Shown in pieces: positions 1-6,614 of a stretch of 14,078 bases of DNA. A program made the translations under genes and the position numbers. Below the pieces are notes generated by a model that saw only the letters and a program-made list of their open reading frames with translations, searched no databases and was not told where the DNA came from. Each line of letters opens with the position of its first letter. Position 1 is the stretch's first letter. The stretch is from IIICB1 sp035968095. Lineage in GTDB: Bacteria > Cyanobacteriota > Cyanobacteriia > Cyanobacteriales > SIO1D9. The stretch spans positions 1-14,078 of the forward strand of contig JAWQFW010000141.1 in the NCBI GenBank assembly GCA_035968095.1. The letters are read 5' to 3'.

Positions 1-23
1 ATTTTATTTCTTACCTAAAGAAG

Positions 24-41
24 TAGGGGTGTAACCCCCTA
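24..41 (-). terminator. Short GC-rich hairpin downstream of the GDYXXLXY gene
   Basis: TAGGGGT at 24-30 pairs with ACCCCCTA at 34-41 around a GTA loop, with one extra C bulged. It lies about 40 bp past the stop of the minus-strand operon, so it could end that transcript. The U-tract on the minus strand is poor (CTTCTTT), so this is only a candidate and could equally serve a gene beyond the left edge. Confidence 0.3.
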
Positions 42-78
42 TTTAATAACTTAGATATTTAATTACCAATCAAGAAAT

Positions 79-708
79 TTAGAATCGATAGTTACGAGAT
101 TCAACCCACAAACTCACAGGTACAGCATTCCCAAAACGATCTACTTTAATTTCTACCACAAAAGGTCTTTCTTCGCCCGGTTGAAGATTAACTTGTTGAA
201 TATCAGCGTTAATTTCTTCGCGTCGGTCTTCGGGCATATAATATTTTTCTAGTCCGTAATTAATACTACCATAATTAGATTCTCCTTCCAGAGCAATTTG
301 ATTTTCAGGTAAACTATCGGGACGATTTAAACTAACGGCAACAGGTTTCCAAGGAAGAGGTTGGTTAAAAGTTGCGGTTGAGTTTTCCGGTGTTTCCATA
401 ATAACATAAAAGCGAGTTCCTGATTCGAGATAAGTATAATCTCCACTACCTGTAGTTGGTAATTTATTCCAACCAGGAAGTTGCTCTAAATTCTCCTGGC
501 GAGAAATATCATATTGCAAAGTTTGATAATAGCCTCGTAGGAGATCGTAAGGATCTACGGGAACAGTTTGTAAAACTACAGTTTCTCCAGTTAAGCTGGT
601 ATAAACTGCTCTTGCAGGGATGGCTAAAATTAGTAAAGCTTGGAAAGCCAGGGGAACGAGAAAGCGCAAACTGGGGTGAGAATTTCTCGGTGATTCGGTG
701 TTATTCAT
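79..708 (-). CDS. GDYXXLXY-type membrane-anchored protein
   Basis: This 209-aa protein has one hydrophobic segment near the N-terminus (about residues 15-33), followed by an extracytoplasmic-looking domain. Residues 59-66 read GYYQTLQY, which fits the G-D-Y-x-x-L-x-Y signature of the family except that the usual Asp is Tyr. The preceding PVDPYDLLRG is also typical of the family. The biochemical role of these proteins is unknown. Family members commonly sit beside DUF2157 or DUF4401 membrane proteins, and here the ATG overlaps the stop of the DUF2157 gene (ATGA), which indicates translational coupling and probable partnership in one membrane complex. The coupling also supports this start codon. 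The family call is firm; the function is not known. Confidence 0.85.
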   Translation of the reverse strand: MNNTESPRNSHPSLRFLVPLAFQALLILAIPARAVYTSLTGETVVLQTVPVDPYDLLRGYYQTLQYDISRQENLEQLPGWNKLPTTGSGDYTYLESGTRFYVIMETPENSTATFNQPLPWKPVAVSLNRPDSLPENQIALEGESNYGSINYGLEKYYMPEDRREEINADIQQVNLQPGEERPFVVEIKVDRFGNAVPVSLWVESRNYRF

Positions 709-2123
709 GATTCGTTAGTAACTGTTGTATGAGAGTCTAAATTGCGTAAATAACGCTCAAACCAAAGTCCGGCGACGATAATACCAATTCCGCAGAGAAA
801 GAGAACAATTGCTTTGAAAATTAGTTCAGTATTGTACTCAAACATTCGGGTGAAGATTTGTATTACTAGCAAAAAGATTCCAAACCAAAATCCTTTACGT
901 TGAGCTTCATTTAAAGCTTCGCGAATTGAACCTGCGGCAATTAGAAAGAAGAAAACATTGAAGCTAAAAGTGCCAATTGCGCCTAATTCACCGCTAGTTA
1001 CTTGGTAGTAAATTAGCGCGGTACTGATGATAATTATTGCGCCAATAACGGTACTGGAGAGGTCGATTTGCCAGCCAAAACGACTATTGTTTTCGTGTCC
1101 CAGCCGTATCCAAGCAAAAATAGCTAAACCTGTCAAAATGAAAGCATCGACGAGGGTTAGTAAGTCTAACCAGTTAATTTCGCCTTCGAGGAATGTGGGG
1201 CTACTATTCCAGAAAAAGTGGAAGGAAAAAACATAGAAAATGAAGCCGAGAAAGCATACAGCTAAACCACGAGAAATGGAATCGAATTTAGGGGATTCGG
1301 TGGGATGAAAAAGCCAGAAAGAATCTCGATAAGCCCACAATAATGCACCGGGTGTGGCAGTGGCGATCGCGGCAATTATTCCTCGCATCAATGTTAGGTC
1401 GCTAAATTCGTTCATTTGCCAGATTAAATTCATTTCTAAGGAAGCAGTTATTAAAACTACGGCTAATCCGAAAATCCAGCGCGATCGACACCAATAAGCT
1501 AGGGGAATAAATAGTAAACTTGCTAGTAAGGGTAAATGTTGTAAGGCTAACTCATAGATGGTAATTTGTCCGGGACGAAATAAATCTGGAACTCCTGACC
1601 AATAGCCAATTCCTGTGAGAATTACTGCCAACATTCCTAATAAAGTTAACTGTAAACTAGCAGCCATTACGAAGACTGCTAAACCCCAGACTAAATACAG
1701 TTGATAAATTGAACCGCTTTGGTGAAACATTTGGGACATTAGTGCCATGTTTGCGCCCAAAATTAGCGATCCTAATAAGAGTAAACCTTGTCCGAGACGA
1801 GTTTGCCAGCGATCGCGGCGACTACGCCAAAGATAGAAACCTGCCCCATTGACAAGAACAAACAAACTCATCAGTAACAAAACTTTAACTTCTCGATCCC
1901 AAACTTGCCAGTTAGCAGCGACGAAGGTAATGACAGCCAAGCCGAGAAGTACGCTTCCTAAGCCGATTAAGACCATGACAAAGCGATTTTTGGCGGCTGT
2001 GTCGAGATCTGCGAATTGATAGCGATTTGCTAAATGTTCGTATAATTCGGAATCGATTAAATTTTGCGATCGCCACAATTGCGCTTCCTGACGCAACTGA
2101 TAACGAAACTTTTCCGTAACCAT
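705..2123 (-). CDS. DUF2157 domain polytopic membrane protein
   Basis: This 472-aa protein has a soluble N-terminal part of about 45 residues (MVTEKFRYQLRQEAQLW...), followed by roughly a dozen hydrophobic segments up to the C-terminus. The opening, with a short helical region and then a helix beginning VMVLIGLGSVLLGLAVITFVAANW, is the classic DUF2157 signature. The family is widespread in bacteria and has no established activity. It overlaps the downstream GDYXXLXY gene by four bases, so the two form a transcription and translation unit. HIP1 octamers occur within it, which matches native cyanobacterial sequence. No strong Shine-Dalgarno sequence precedes the ATG (only AGG about 12 nt upstream), as is common in cyanobacteria. 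Role in the cell: inner-membrane protein of unknown function. Confidence 0.88.
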   Translation of the reverse strand: MVTEKFRYQLRQEAQLWRSQNLIDSELYEHLANRYQFADLDTAAKNRFVMVLIGLGSVLLGLAVITFVAANWQVWDREVKVLLLMSLFVLVNGAGFYLWRSRRDRWQTRLGQGLLLLGSLILGANMALMSQMFHQSGSIYQLYLVWGLAVFVMAASLQLTLLGMLAVILTGIGYWSGVPDLFRPGQITIYELALQHLPLLASLLFIPLAYWCRSRWIFGLAVVLITASLEMNLIWQMNEFSDLTLMRGIIAAIATATPGALLWAYRDSFWLFHPTESPKFDSISRGLAVCFLGFIFYVFSFHFFWNSSPTFLEGEINWLDLLTLVDAFILTGLAIFAWIRLGHENNSRFGWQIDLSSTVIGAIIIISTALIYYQVTSGELGAIGTFSFNVFFFLIAAGSIREALNEAQRKGFWFGIFLLVIQIFTRMFEYNTELIFKAIVLFLCGIGIIVAGLWFERYLRNLDSHTTVTNES

Positions 2124-2232
2124 AGCTAGTATTACCTAAACTGATGTGTCTAGGTTAACTTTGCGACTAGGTAGTTGAAGAATAATTGTGACAGTTTCCG
2201 CGATCGCCCCATTGCGTAAGACAATTTAACAA

Positions 2233-3348
2233 TTATTTACGCTTAAGTAATGAACTCGCTACACCAAAACTTCCTAAAGCTAATAAACTTAAAATCGAAT
2301 TTGGTTCGGGTACTGACTCAGAATTCTTTTCTGGTGTCAGCAAATAGTAACGATTTTCTCCGTTAACGTTACTACTAGCAACAATTTGTCCTTGATTATT
2401 AACTAAATATGCACTTGATAAATCAAAATCTAAGTCTTGCAGCAGTAAATTATTCAAGTTAAACATAGTCCCTTCTTCCCAGATAAAAGCTTGTAATTCA
2501 CTACCAGGAGAAGTGTCTGAAGTTCCGACAATTTGGTCGAAGTTATTAATTGCATTTGCTACACTATAAACGCCGCCGAGATTACCTAAATTAATTCCTC
2601 CATTGGGATTTTCTAGGGGATTTTCCCACAAAGTAGCGTTAGCATAAGTTCCATAATAATTACTGTAGCCGATATAACCTGTCCACCCAACTACTTTACC
2701 TTGGTCGTTGATATCGCTTGCCCAAATGTATTGACTTATATCTGGAAAAGATAGTTCTGTAGTCGTATCTTTATCCCAAACAAAAGCATTACTACCATAA
2801 CGGTAAATACCAGTATAAGCTACTTCACTGTCGTTATTTAAAGCAGCATCAACTAGACGATAATTATGGTAAAAATAGTCTAAAGTAGTTAAATTTCCAT
2901 TTGCATCGACAAAGTTAACTGTTGTTTGATCTGAGCTAAAAGGTAATCTTACCGACTCAGCAATTATCTCACCTTTATCGTTAATATCATAGGCTTCTAA
3001 ATACGGACAAATATATGTATCGAAGCAAGTAGGTGCAGCATAAGTTTTGATTTCTCCATTGGTTTCTTGAACAAGTAAATTACCATCAACTACACCAACA
3101 ATTTGTCCGTTATTATTAATTGCAGTAGCGCCGATGTTACTTAAATCGGTGAAGTTACCGTTTTCCCAAAGTAAATTTTGGTTGTCAGAAATGCCGATTA
3201 TTTGACCAGAATCGTTGATATCTAAGGGACGAAAATTACCTAAATCTGTTACTGAATATAATGATACTGCATCGGCGGGGTTGATTGTTGCGATCGCGCT
3301 AACTATTCCCACAATACCACTAATCGCCAGCTTGTGTGCGAGTGACAT
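2233..3348 (-). CDS. HAF-repeat protein with PEP-CTERM sorting signal
   Basis: This is a secreted or surface-anchored protein of about 371 aa. It has an N-terminal signal peptide (MSLAHKLAISGIVGIV... to an ADA cleavage site near residue 27). The body contains about seven degenerate repeats of the HAF type, such as INDSGQIIG, INNNGQIVG, INDKGEII, INDQGKVVG, INNFDQIVG and VNNQGQIV, which probably form a beta-propeller-like fold. The C-terminus is a textbook PEP-CTERM tail: VPEP, a hydrophobic stretch, then KRK. Such tails are processed by exosortase and link proteins to exopolysaccharide export. An in-frame ATG lies 9 nt further upstream (3357), but the GGGGG at 3358-3362 directly abuts it and is ideally spaced (9 nt) for the start chosen here. 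It is transcribed alone or with the DUF2157 gene, 109 bp downstream. Substrate and binding partner are unknown. Confidence 0.87.
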   Translation of the reverse strand: MSLAHKLAISGIVGIVSAIATINPADAVSLYSVTDLGNFRPLDINDSGQIIGISDNQNLLWENGNFTDLSNIGATAINNNGQIVGVVDGNLLVQETNGEIKTYAAPTCFDTYICPYLEAYDINDKGEIIAESVRLPFSSDQTTVNFVDANGNLTTLDYFYHNYRLVDAALNNDSEVAYTGIYRYGSNAFVWDKDTTTELSFPDISQYIWASDINDQGKVVGWTGYIGYSNYYGTYANATLWENPLENPNGGINLGNLGGVYSVANAINNFDQIVGTSDTSPGSELQAFIWEEGTMFNLNNLLLQDLDFDLSSAYLVNNQGQIVASSNVNGENRYYLLTPEKNSESVPEPNSILSLLALGSFGVASSLLKRK

Positions 3349-3357
3349 ATTTTTCAT

Positions 3358-3362
3358 CCCCC
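3358..3362 (-). promoter_or_regulatory. Ribosome binding site deciding the PEP-CTERM gene start
   Basis: On the minus strand TTAGGGGG directly touches the first ATG (3357) but lies 9 nt before the second (3348). That spacing favours translation from the second ATG. Confidence 0.5.
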
Positions 3363-3413
3363 TAATTGCTTATTTCTTTGGTAGTAAACAAAATTTTTTC
3401 TTGCCAACTAAAC

Positions 3414-3540
3414 TTCTTGAAGAACTAGATGGCAATTTTTCACTCATACAAATGCAATCTTCAATTAAGACAAGGTTACTAAGTGAAATTACTCTGACTA
3501 TGCAATAACTGAATTTTACTTATCCGTAGATTTCTTGAAG
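3414..3540. promoter_or_regulatory. Divergent intergenic region with two copies of TTCTTGAAG
   Basis: The 301 bp between the PEP-CTERM gene (minus) and the DUF4126 gene (plus) must hold both promoters. TTCTTGAAGAA at 3414-3424 is a perfect 11-nt palindrome, and TTCTTGAAG recurs at 3532-3540, 118 bp away. Two copies of a short palindrome in a divergent region could be operator sites, but no regulator is known and AT-rich palindromes of this size also arise by chance. I could not place convincing -35/-10 boxes. Confidence 0.25.
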
Positions 3541-3649
3541 TAGGTGAGAGACAATCTTTACGGAAACTTTAAAAATAAGTTGGGGAAGCTTTACCAAAAC
3601 TTTATATTTGTAGCAAACTAGAAATTAGAGAATATTTAAGTAGGAAAAG

Positions 3650-4231
3650 ATGGATACTTTTTTAGCAATTTGTCTCGGTGTTAGTTTAAGTACCGCTTGT
3701 GGTTTTCGGGTATTTGTACCACCGTTAATTATGAGTGTAGCTTCGCTCTCTGGACACTTGACATTAGCGCCAGAATTTGCTTGGATGGGAACTTATCCGG
3801 CGTTGATTGCGTTTGCGATCGCCACTCTCCTCGAAATTATCGCCTATTATGTTCCAGTATTGGATCATTTCCTCGACGCGATCGCCGCTCCAACCGCCGT
3901 AGTAGCTGGTATGCTGATTACAGCATCTACAATCGGCGGCGAAGTCGATCCTTGGGTACAATGGACAGTAGCCGCGATCGCCGGAGGTGGTGCGGCTGGT
4001 ATTGTGGAAATCCTCGGTAATTTTACCAGAATTGCCTCCACAGGCGCAACAGGTGGCTTAGGAAATCCAATTTTTGCCACAATTGAGTTACTCACCTCCA
4101 CAGGGTTATCAATTTTCGCGATCGCCTTACCACTCTTAGCTGGTATTCTGGTCATTAGTTTACTTTGTTTCGGCATTATCCGACTGGCAATTTTACTTTC
4201 CAAACTCAAACAAGCTCAAACATCAAGTTAA
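3650..4231 (+). CDS. DUF4126 domain membrane protein
   Basis: This 193-aa, strongly hydrophobic protein has about five membrane segments separated by Gly/Ala-rich turns. The opening CLGVSLSTACGFRVFVPPLIMS and the central LDHFLDAIAAPTAVVAGMLI are characteristic of the DUF4126 family, which has no known biochemical function. AGGA at 3642-3645 lies 4 nt before the ATG and supports the start. HIP1 octamers lie at 3815-3822, 3878-3885, 3974-3981 and 4118-4125, an exceptionally dense run for 582 bp and a sign of long residence in a cyanobacterial genome. It is a single-gene unit ended by the bidirectional terminator just downstream. Confidence 0.87.
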   Translation: MDTFLAICLGVSLSTACGFRVFVPPLIMSVASLSGHLTLAPEFAWMGTYPALIAFAIATLLEIIAYYVPVLDHFLDAIAAPTAVVAGMLITASTIGGEVDPWVQWTVAAIAGGGAAGIVEILGNFTRIASTGATGGLGNPIFATIELLTSTGLSIFAIALPLLAGILVISLLCFGIIRLAILLSKLKQAQTSS

Positions 4232-4238
4232 AAAATCA

Positions 4239-4269
4239 GGCGATTGAACTGAATCAATCGCCATTTTTT
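4239..4269. terminator. Bidirectional intrinsic terminator between convergent genes
   Basis: GGCGATTGA (4239-4247) and TCAATCGCC (4254-4262) form a perfect 9-bp stem with a 6-nt ACTGAA loop. A T-run follows on the plus strand (4264-4269) and an A-run precedes it (about 4229-4235), so it can stop transcription from both the DUF4126 gene and the convergent holin-like gene, whose stop is 4 bp past the T-run. Confidence 0.88.
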
Positions 4270-4273
4270 ACTT

Positions 4274-4627
4274 CTACAAAGCCCCAATTAGCTTATAAAT
4301 TAGAGAATTAATAATTCCCAACGTAATCGAACCAATTAAAGCACTCCAAACACCCCAACGCAAGCGAAAACCGTGGACTAAATAAGCAGCCAAACCAAAA
4401 ATAATCGCATTAATAACTAAAGCAAAAAGCCCTAAAGTTAGTAACGTAATTGGAAAAGCTAAAATCGCCAAAACTGGACGCAATAAAGCATTTAACAACC
4501 CAAAAACTGCTGCGGAAACCAAAGCCTTCTTAAACGTATCAATCTCCACACCAGTAGGTAACTTAGAAACAATTAATAAAGCCACCGCCGTCACTAACCA
4601 CGCAATCAGCAAACCTACCAAATTCAT
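4274..4627 (-). CDS. Phage holin superfamily IV-like 4-TM membrane protein
   Basis: This 117-aa protein consists almost entirely of four membrane helices. The pattern LVTAVALLIVSKL-PTGVEI, then ALLRPVLAILAFPITLLTLGLFALVINA, is the signature of the bacterial 'phage holin family' (formerly DUF360). Most chromosomal members are not phage lysis genes and their role is unknown; no phage genes are nearby. A strong AGGAGG lies 11 nt before the ATG. The gene starts 27 bp after the ychF stop on the same strand, so the two are likely co-transcribed. Confidence 0.87.
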   Translation of the reverse strand: MNLVGLLIAWLVTAVALLIVSKLPTGVEIDTFKKALVSAAVFGLLNALLRPVLAILAFPITLLTLGLFALVINAIIFGLAAYLVHGFRLRWGVWSALIGSITLGIINSLIYKLIGAL

Positions 4628-4638
4628 TTTCTCTCAAA

Positions 4639-4644
4639 CCTCCT
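4639..4644 (-). promoter_or_regulatory. Consensus Shine-Dalgarno AGGAGG of the holin-like gene
   Basis: CCTCCT on the plus strand reads AGGAGG on the minus strand, 11 nt before the ATG at 4627. It is the only full-consensus ribosome binding site I see in the window, and it sits in the 27-bp gap after ychF. Confidence 0.65.
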
Positions 4645-4654
4645 GGGAATTTAA

Positions 4655-5746
4655 CTAAACATTAAATCGGAATAACATCACATCGCCTTCTTTGACAACA
4701 TAATCTTTTCCTTCACTGCGAAGTAAGCCTTTTTCTCGTGCCGCAGCCATCGAACCAGCCGTAACTAAATCCTCATAAGCTACCGTTTCCGCACGAATAA
4801 AACCGCGTTCAAAATCAGTATGAATTACCCCAGCCGCTTGTGGTGCCTTCATTCCAGCGTTAATAGTCCAAGCGCGAGTTTCTTTTTCTCCTGTGGTTAA
4901 ATATGTTCGCAAACCTAACAATTCGTAAGTTGCACCAATTAATGATCTCAACCCGCCTTCTTGCACACCCAGAGACTCTAAATAATCGGCTCTTTCTTCG
5001 TCAGAAATTTCCACTAACTCCGCTTCCACTTGTGCGGAAACAACGACAACTTTGGCATTTTCTTGACTAGCTACTTGGCGAACTTGCTCAACCCAATCAT
5101 TCCCCGTTGCTAAATCGTCTTCCGCCACATTCGCTGCATAAATAATTGGCTTTTTCGTCAGTAAACCGAGAGGCTTAACTGTAACTTCTTCTTCTTCAGT
5201 TAAACTCACTTGACGCGCTGTTTGACCTTCATTTAAAGCCGCACTAATTCTTTCTAGTAATTCTAACTCTACTTGAGCATCTTTATTTGACCGCGCTTGC
5301 TTGCGAACTCGTTCAATGCGGCGCTCAACTTGAGCCAAATCTGCCAGCGCAAGTTCTAAATTTATGATCTCAATATCTCGCACCGGATCGACAGAACCAG
5401 AAACATGGATAATATTCTCATCATCAAAACAACGTACCACATGAACGATCGCGTCCACTTCCCGAATATTCGCCAAAAATTGATTTCCCAAACCTTCTCC
5501 CTGACTCGCACCTTTCACCAAACCTGCGATATCCACAAATTCAATTCGAGTCGGGACAATTTGCTGAGAATCAGAAATTTTTGCTAATACATTCAAACGT
5601 TCATCGGGGACAGCAACCACACCCACATTTGGTTCAATAGTACAAAAAGGAAAATTAGCTGCATCGGCTTTTGCGTTAGCAACTAAAGCATTAAATAAAG
5701 TAGATTTACCAACATTAGGTAGTCCAACAATTCCGGCTCTTAGCAT
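4655..5746 (-). CDS. ychF: Redox-regulated ATPase / Obg-family GTPase YchF
   Basis: This 363-aa protein is full length for the Obg/YchF family. It has the P-loop GLPNVGKS at residues 8-15, the switch II/G3 region DIAGLVKGAS at 72-81, the family-specific HVVRCFDDE at about 102-110, a helical coiled-coil insert at about 129-175, NVAE at 206-209 in place of the canonical NKxD (the change that makes YchF prefer ATP), and a C-terminal TGS domain. YchF binds ribosomes and acts in translation and the oxidative-stress response. The reading frame extends to a TTG at 5770, but MLRAGIVGLPNVG is the invariant family start, so I place the start at 5746. It is followed by the holin-like gene and preceded by a 57-codon proline-rich ORF. 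Confidence 0.96.
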   Translation of the reverse strand: MLRAGIVGLPNVGKSTLFNALVANAKADAANFPFCTIEPNVGVVAVPDERLNVLAKISDSQQIVPTRIEFVDIAGLVKGASQGEGLGNQFLANIREVDAIVHVVRCFDDENIIHVSGSVDPVRDIEIINLELALADLAQVERRIERVRKQARSNKDAQVELELLERISAALNEGQTARQVSLTEEEEVTVKPLGLLTKKPIIYAANVAEDDLATGNDWVEQVRQVASQENAKVVVVSAQVEAELVEISDEERADYLESLGVQEGGLRSLIGATYELLGLRTYLTTGEKETRAWTINAGMKAPQAAGVIHTDFERGFIRAETVAYEDLVTAGSMAAAREKGLLRSEGKDYVVKEGDVMLFRFNV

Positions 5747-5785
5747 ATTAGTCTTAACAAGGTTCGTCAACCATCGTAAACTATT

Positions 5786-5959
5786 TTATTTCGGTTCGGG
5801 AATTGGTTGCGGTTCTGGTGTGGGAACTGGTTGAGGAATCGGTGCTGGAACTGGTTGCGGTATCGGAGTTGGTATTGGTTGGGGTTCCGGTGTTGGAGTC
5901 GGTTGAGGTATTGGGTTTGGAGTTGGTTGGGGTTTCGGTGTCGTAATTAAACGAATCAT
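5786..5959 (-). CDS. 57-aa proline-repeat peptide (hypothetical)
   Basis: A complete minus-strand ORF begins with ATG at 5959 (MIRLITTPKPQPTPNP) and ends with TAA at 5786-5788. After seven residues every second amino acid is Pro, in octapeptide-like units such as TPEPQPIP and TPIPQPVP, and it ends PEPK. There is no signal peptide, membrane helix or folded domain. Such Pro-x tracts usually act as rigid spacers within larger envelope proteins, but no larger protein is attached here. The stop lies 39 bp before the ychF ATG, so it could be an upstream ORF in the ychF leader. The ribosome binding site is weak (GAGAG about 15 nt upstream). It may be a real small protein, the remnant of a longer gene, or non-coding repeat DNA; the intact frame across six repeat units favours coding. 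Confidence 0.4.
   Translation of the reverse strand: MIRLITTPKPQPTPNPIPQPTPTPEPQPIPTPIPQPVPAPIPQPVPTPEPQPIPEPK
5799..5942. repeat. Six imperfect 24-bp tandem repeats
   Basis: Units start at 5799, 5823, 5847, 5871, 5895 and 5919. Each follows the pattern GGnnnnGGTTGnGG, with changes mostly at every third base. Read on the minus strand each unit encodes eight residues of Pro-x-Pro-x. The period is a multiple of three, so copy-number change would keep the reading frame. Confidence 0.85.
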
Positions 5960-6175
5960 AGCGCGATATCGCTCTCTACTTGCGACGCTACCAGCTTAAA
6001 TAGCACGATTTTCAAGATCATCTCTCTTTGTAGAGGGTTGTTTAATTTTCAAGAATTTTTACATCTTTGGCAGATTTCCCAGGAATTAAGGAAATTAATG
6101 TCAGACTAGAAAAAATTGCTTTAATATTTACCGCAATTTTGCTTTCGGGAGATAGTAAGTAAACAAATAATTCTG

Positions 6176-6430
6176 ATGGGATTTTTAGTCATCTTAATGA
6201 TAATTGGTTTTGTTGTGATTGTGGCGATCGCGCGAAACTCTTTTAATTCCCAGCCCAGCCCACGCAAAGGCAGAAATAGCTATACTTCTAGTAGTTACTT
6301 TTGGAATTCCGACGCTAGCGACGGCGGCGGCTTTGGTGGCTTTAGCGGTGGTGAAGCAGGTGGTGGCGAATGTGGCGGCGGAGACGCAGGCGGTGGCGGA
6401 GATGCAGGCGGTTGTGACGGCGGTTTCTAG
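6176..6430 (+). CDS. 84-aa membrane-anchored glycine-rich protein
   Basis: A single hydrophobic helix at residues 3-19 (FLVILMIIGFVVIVAIA) is followed by a basic, Ser-rich linker (about 20-45). The tail from residue 49 is mostly Gly with scattered Asp, Glu and two Cys (C66 and C80). Short cyanobacterial proteins with one helix and a Gly-rich, acidic, Cys-bearing tail are common, but I do not recognise a named family. The start is supported by the clean hydrophobic N-terminus; no good ribosome binding site lies immediately upstream (GGGAGA is about 22 nt away). It ends 247 bp before the first CRISPR repeat and is divergent from the proline-rich ORF. An overlapping open frame at 6219-6512 is a shadow of the biased Gly codons. 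Confidence 0.6.
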   Translation: MGFLVILMIIGFVVIVAIARNSFNSQPSPRKGRNSYTSSSYFWNSDASDGGGFGGFSGGEAGGGECGGGDAGGGGDAGGCDGGF

Positions 6431-6561
6431 CCAGGAAAATTTACCTCAAGTGCGCCCAAGGGTAGGTGTAGAAAATGACGAAATTGAAAAAAAGCCTCAA
6501 ACCTATATCTAGTCAGGCTCCCAGGACAGTTTCTTGGTCGAAGCCTAGGCGCACCTTATCC

Positions 6562-6595
6562 AGCAAGGATTTCAGCGATTTTCCCTTGCTTTTTT
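6562..6595 (+). terminator. Intrinsic-terminator-like hairpin at the start of the leader
   Basis: AGCAAGG (6562-6568) pairs perfectly with CCTTGCT (6584-6590) across a 15-nt loop, followed by five T. It could insulate the CRISPR transcript from the Gly-rich gene upstream. The stem is only 7 bp and the loop is long, so strength is uncertain. Confidence 0.45.
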
Positions 6596-6614
6596 CTTTC
6601 TCGGATGCTATCTT
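6586..6614 (+). promoter_or_regulatory. Candidate CRISPR array promoter
   Basis: TTGCTT (6586-6591) and TATCTT (6609-6614) are separated by exactly 17 bp, resembling a sigma-70 -35/-10 pair. Transcription would begin near 6621, about 57 nt before the first repeat. Each box matches only part of the consensus, so this is a suggestion. Confidence 0.3.

Noticed and set aside
3865..4209. Long antisense open frame within the DUF4126 gene
   Set aside because: It is a shadow of a GC-rich gene with strong codon bias, with no recognisable domain and no ribosome binding site.
4274..4627. Holin-like gene as evidence of a prophage
   Set aside because: No other phage gene is nearby; this holin-like family is common as a chromosomal gene, here next to ychF.
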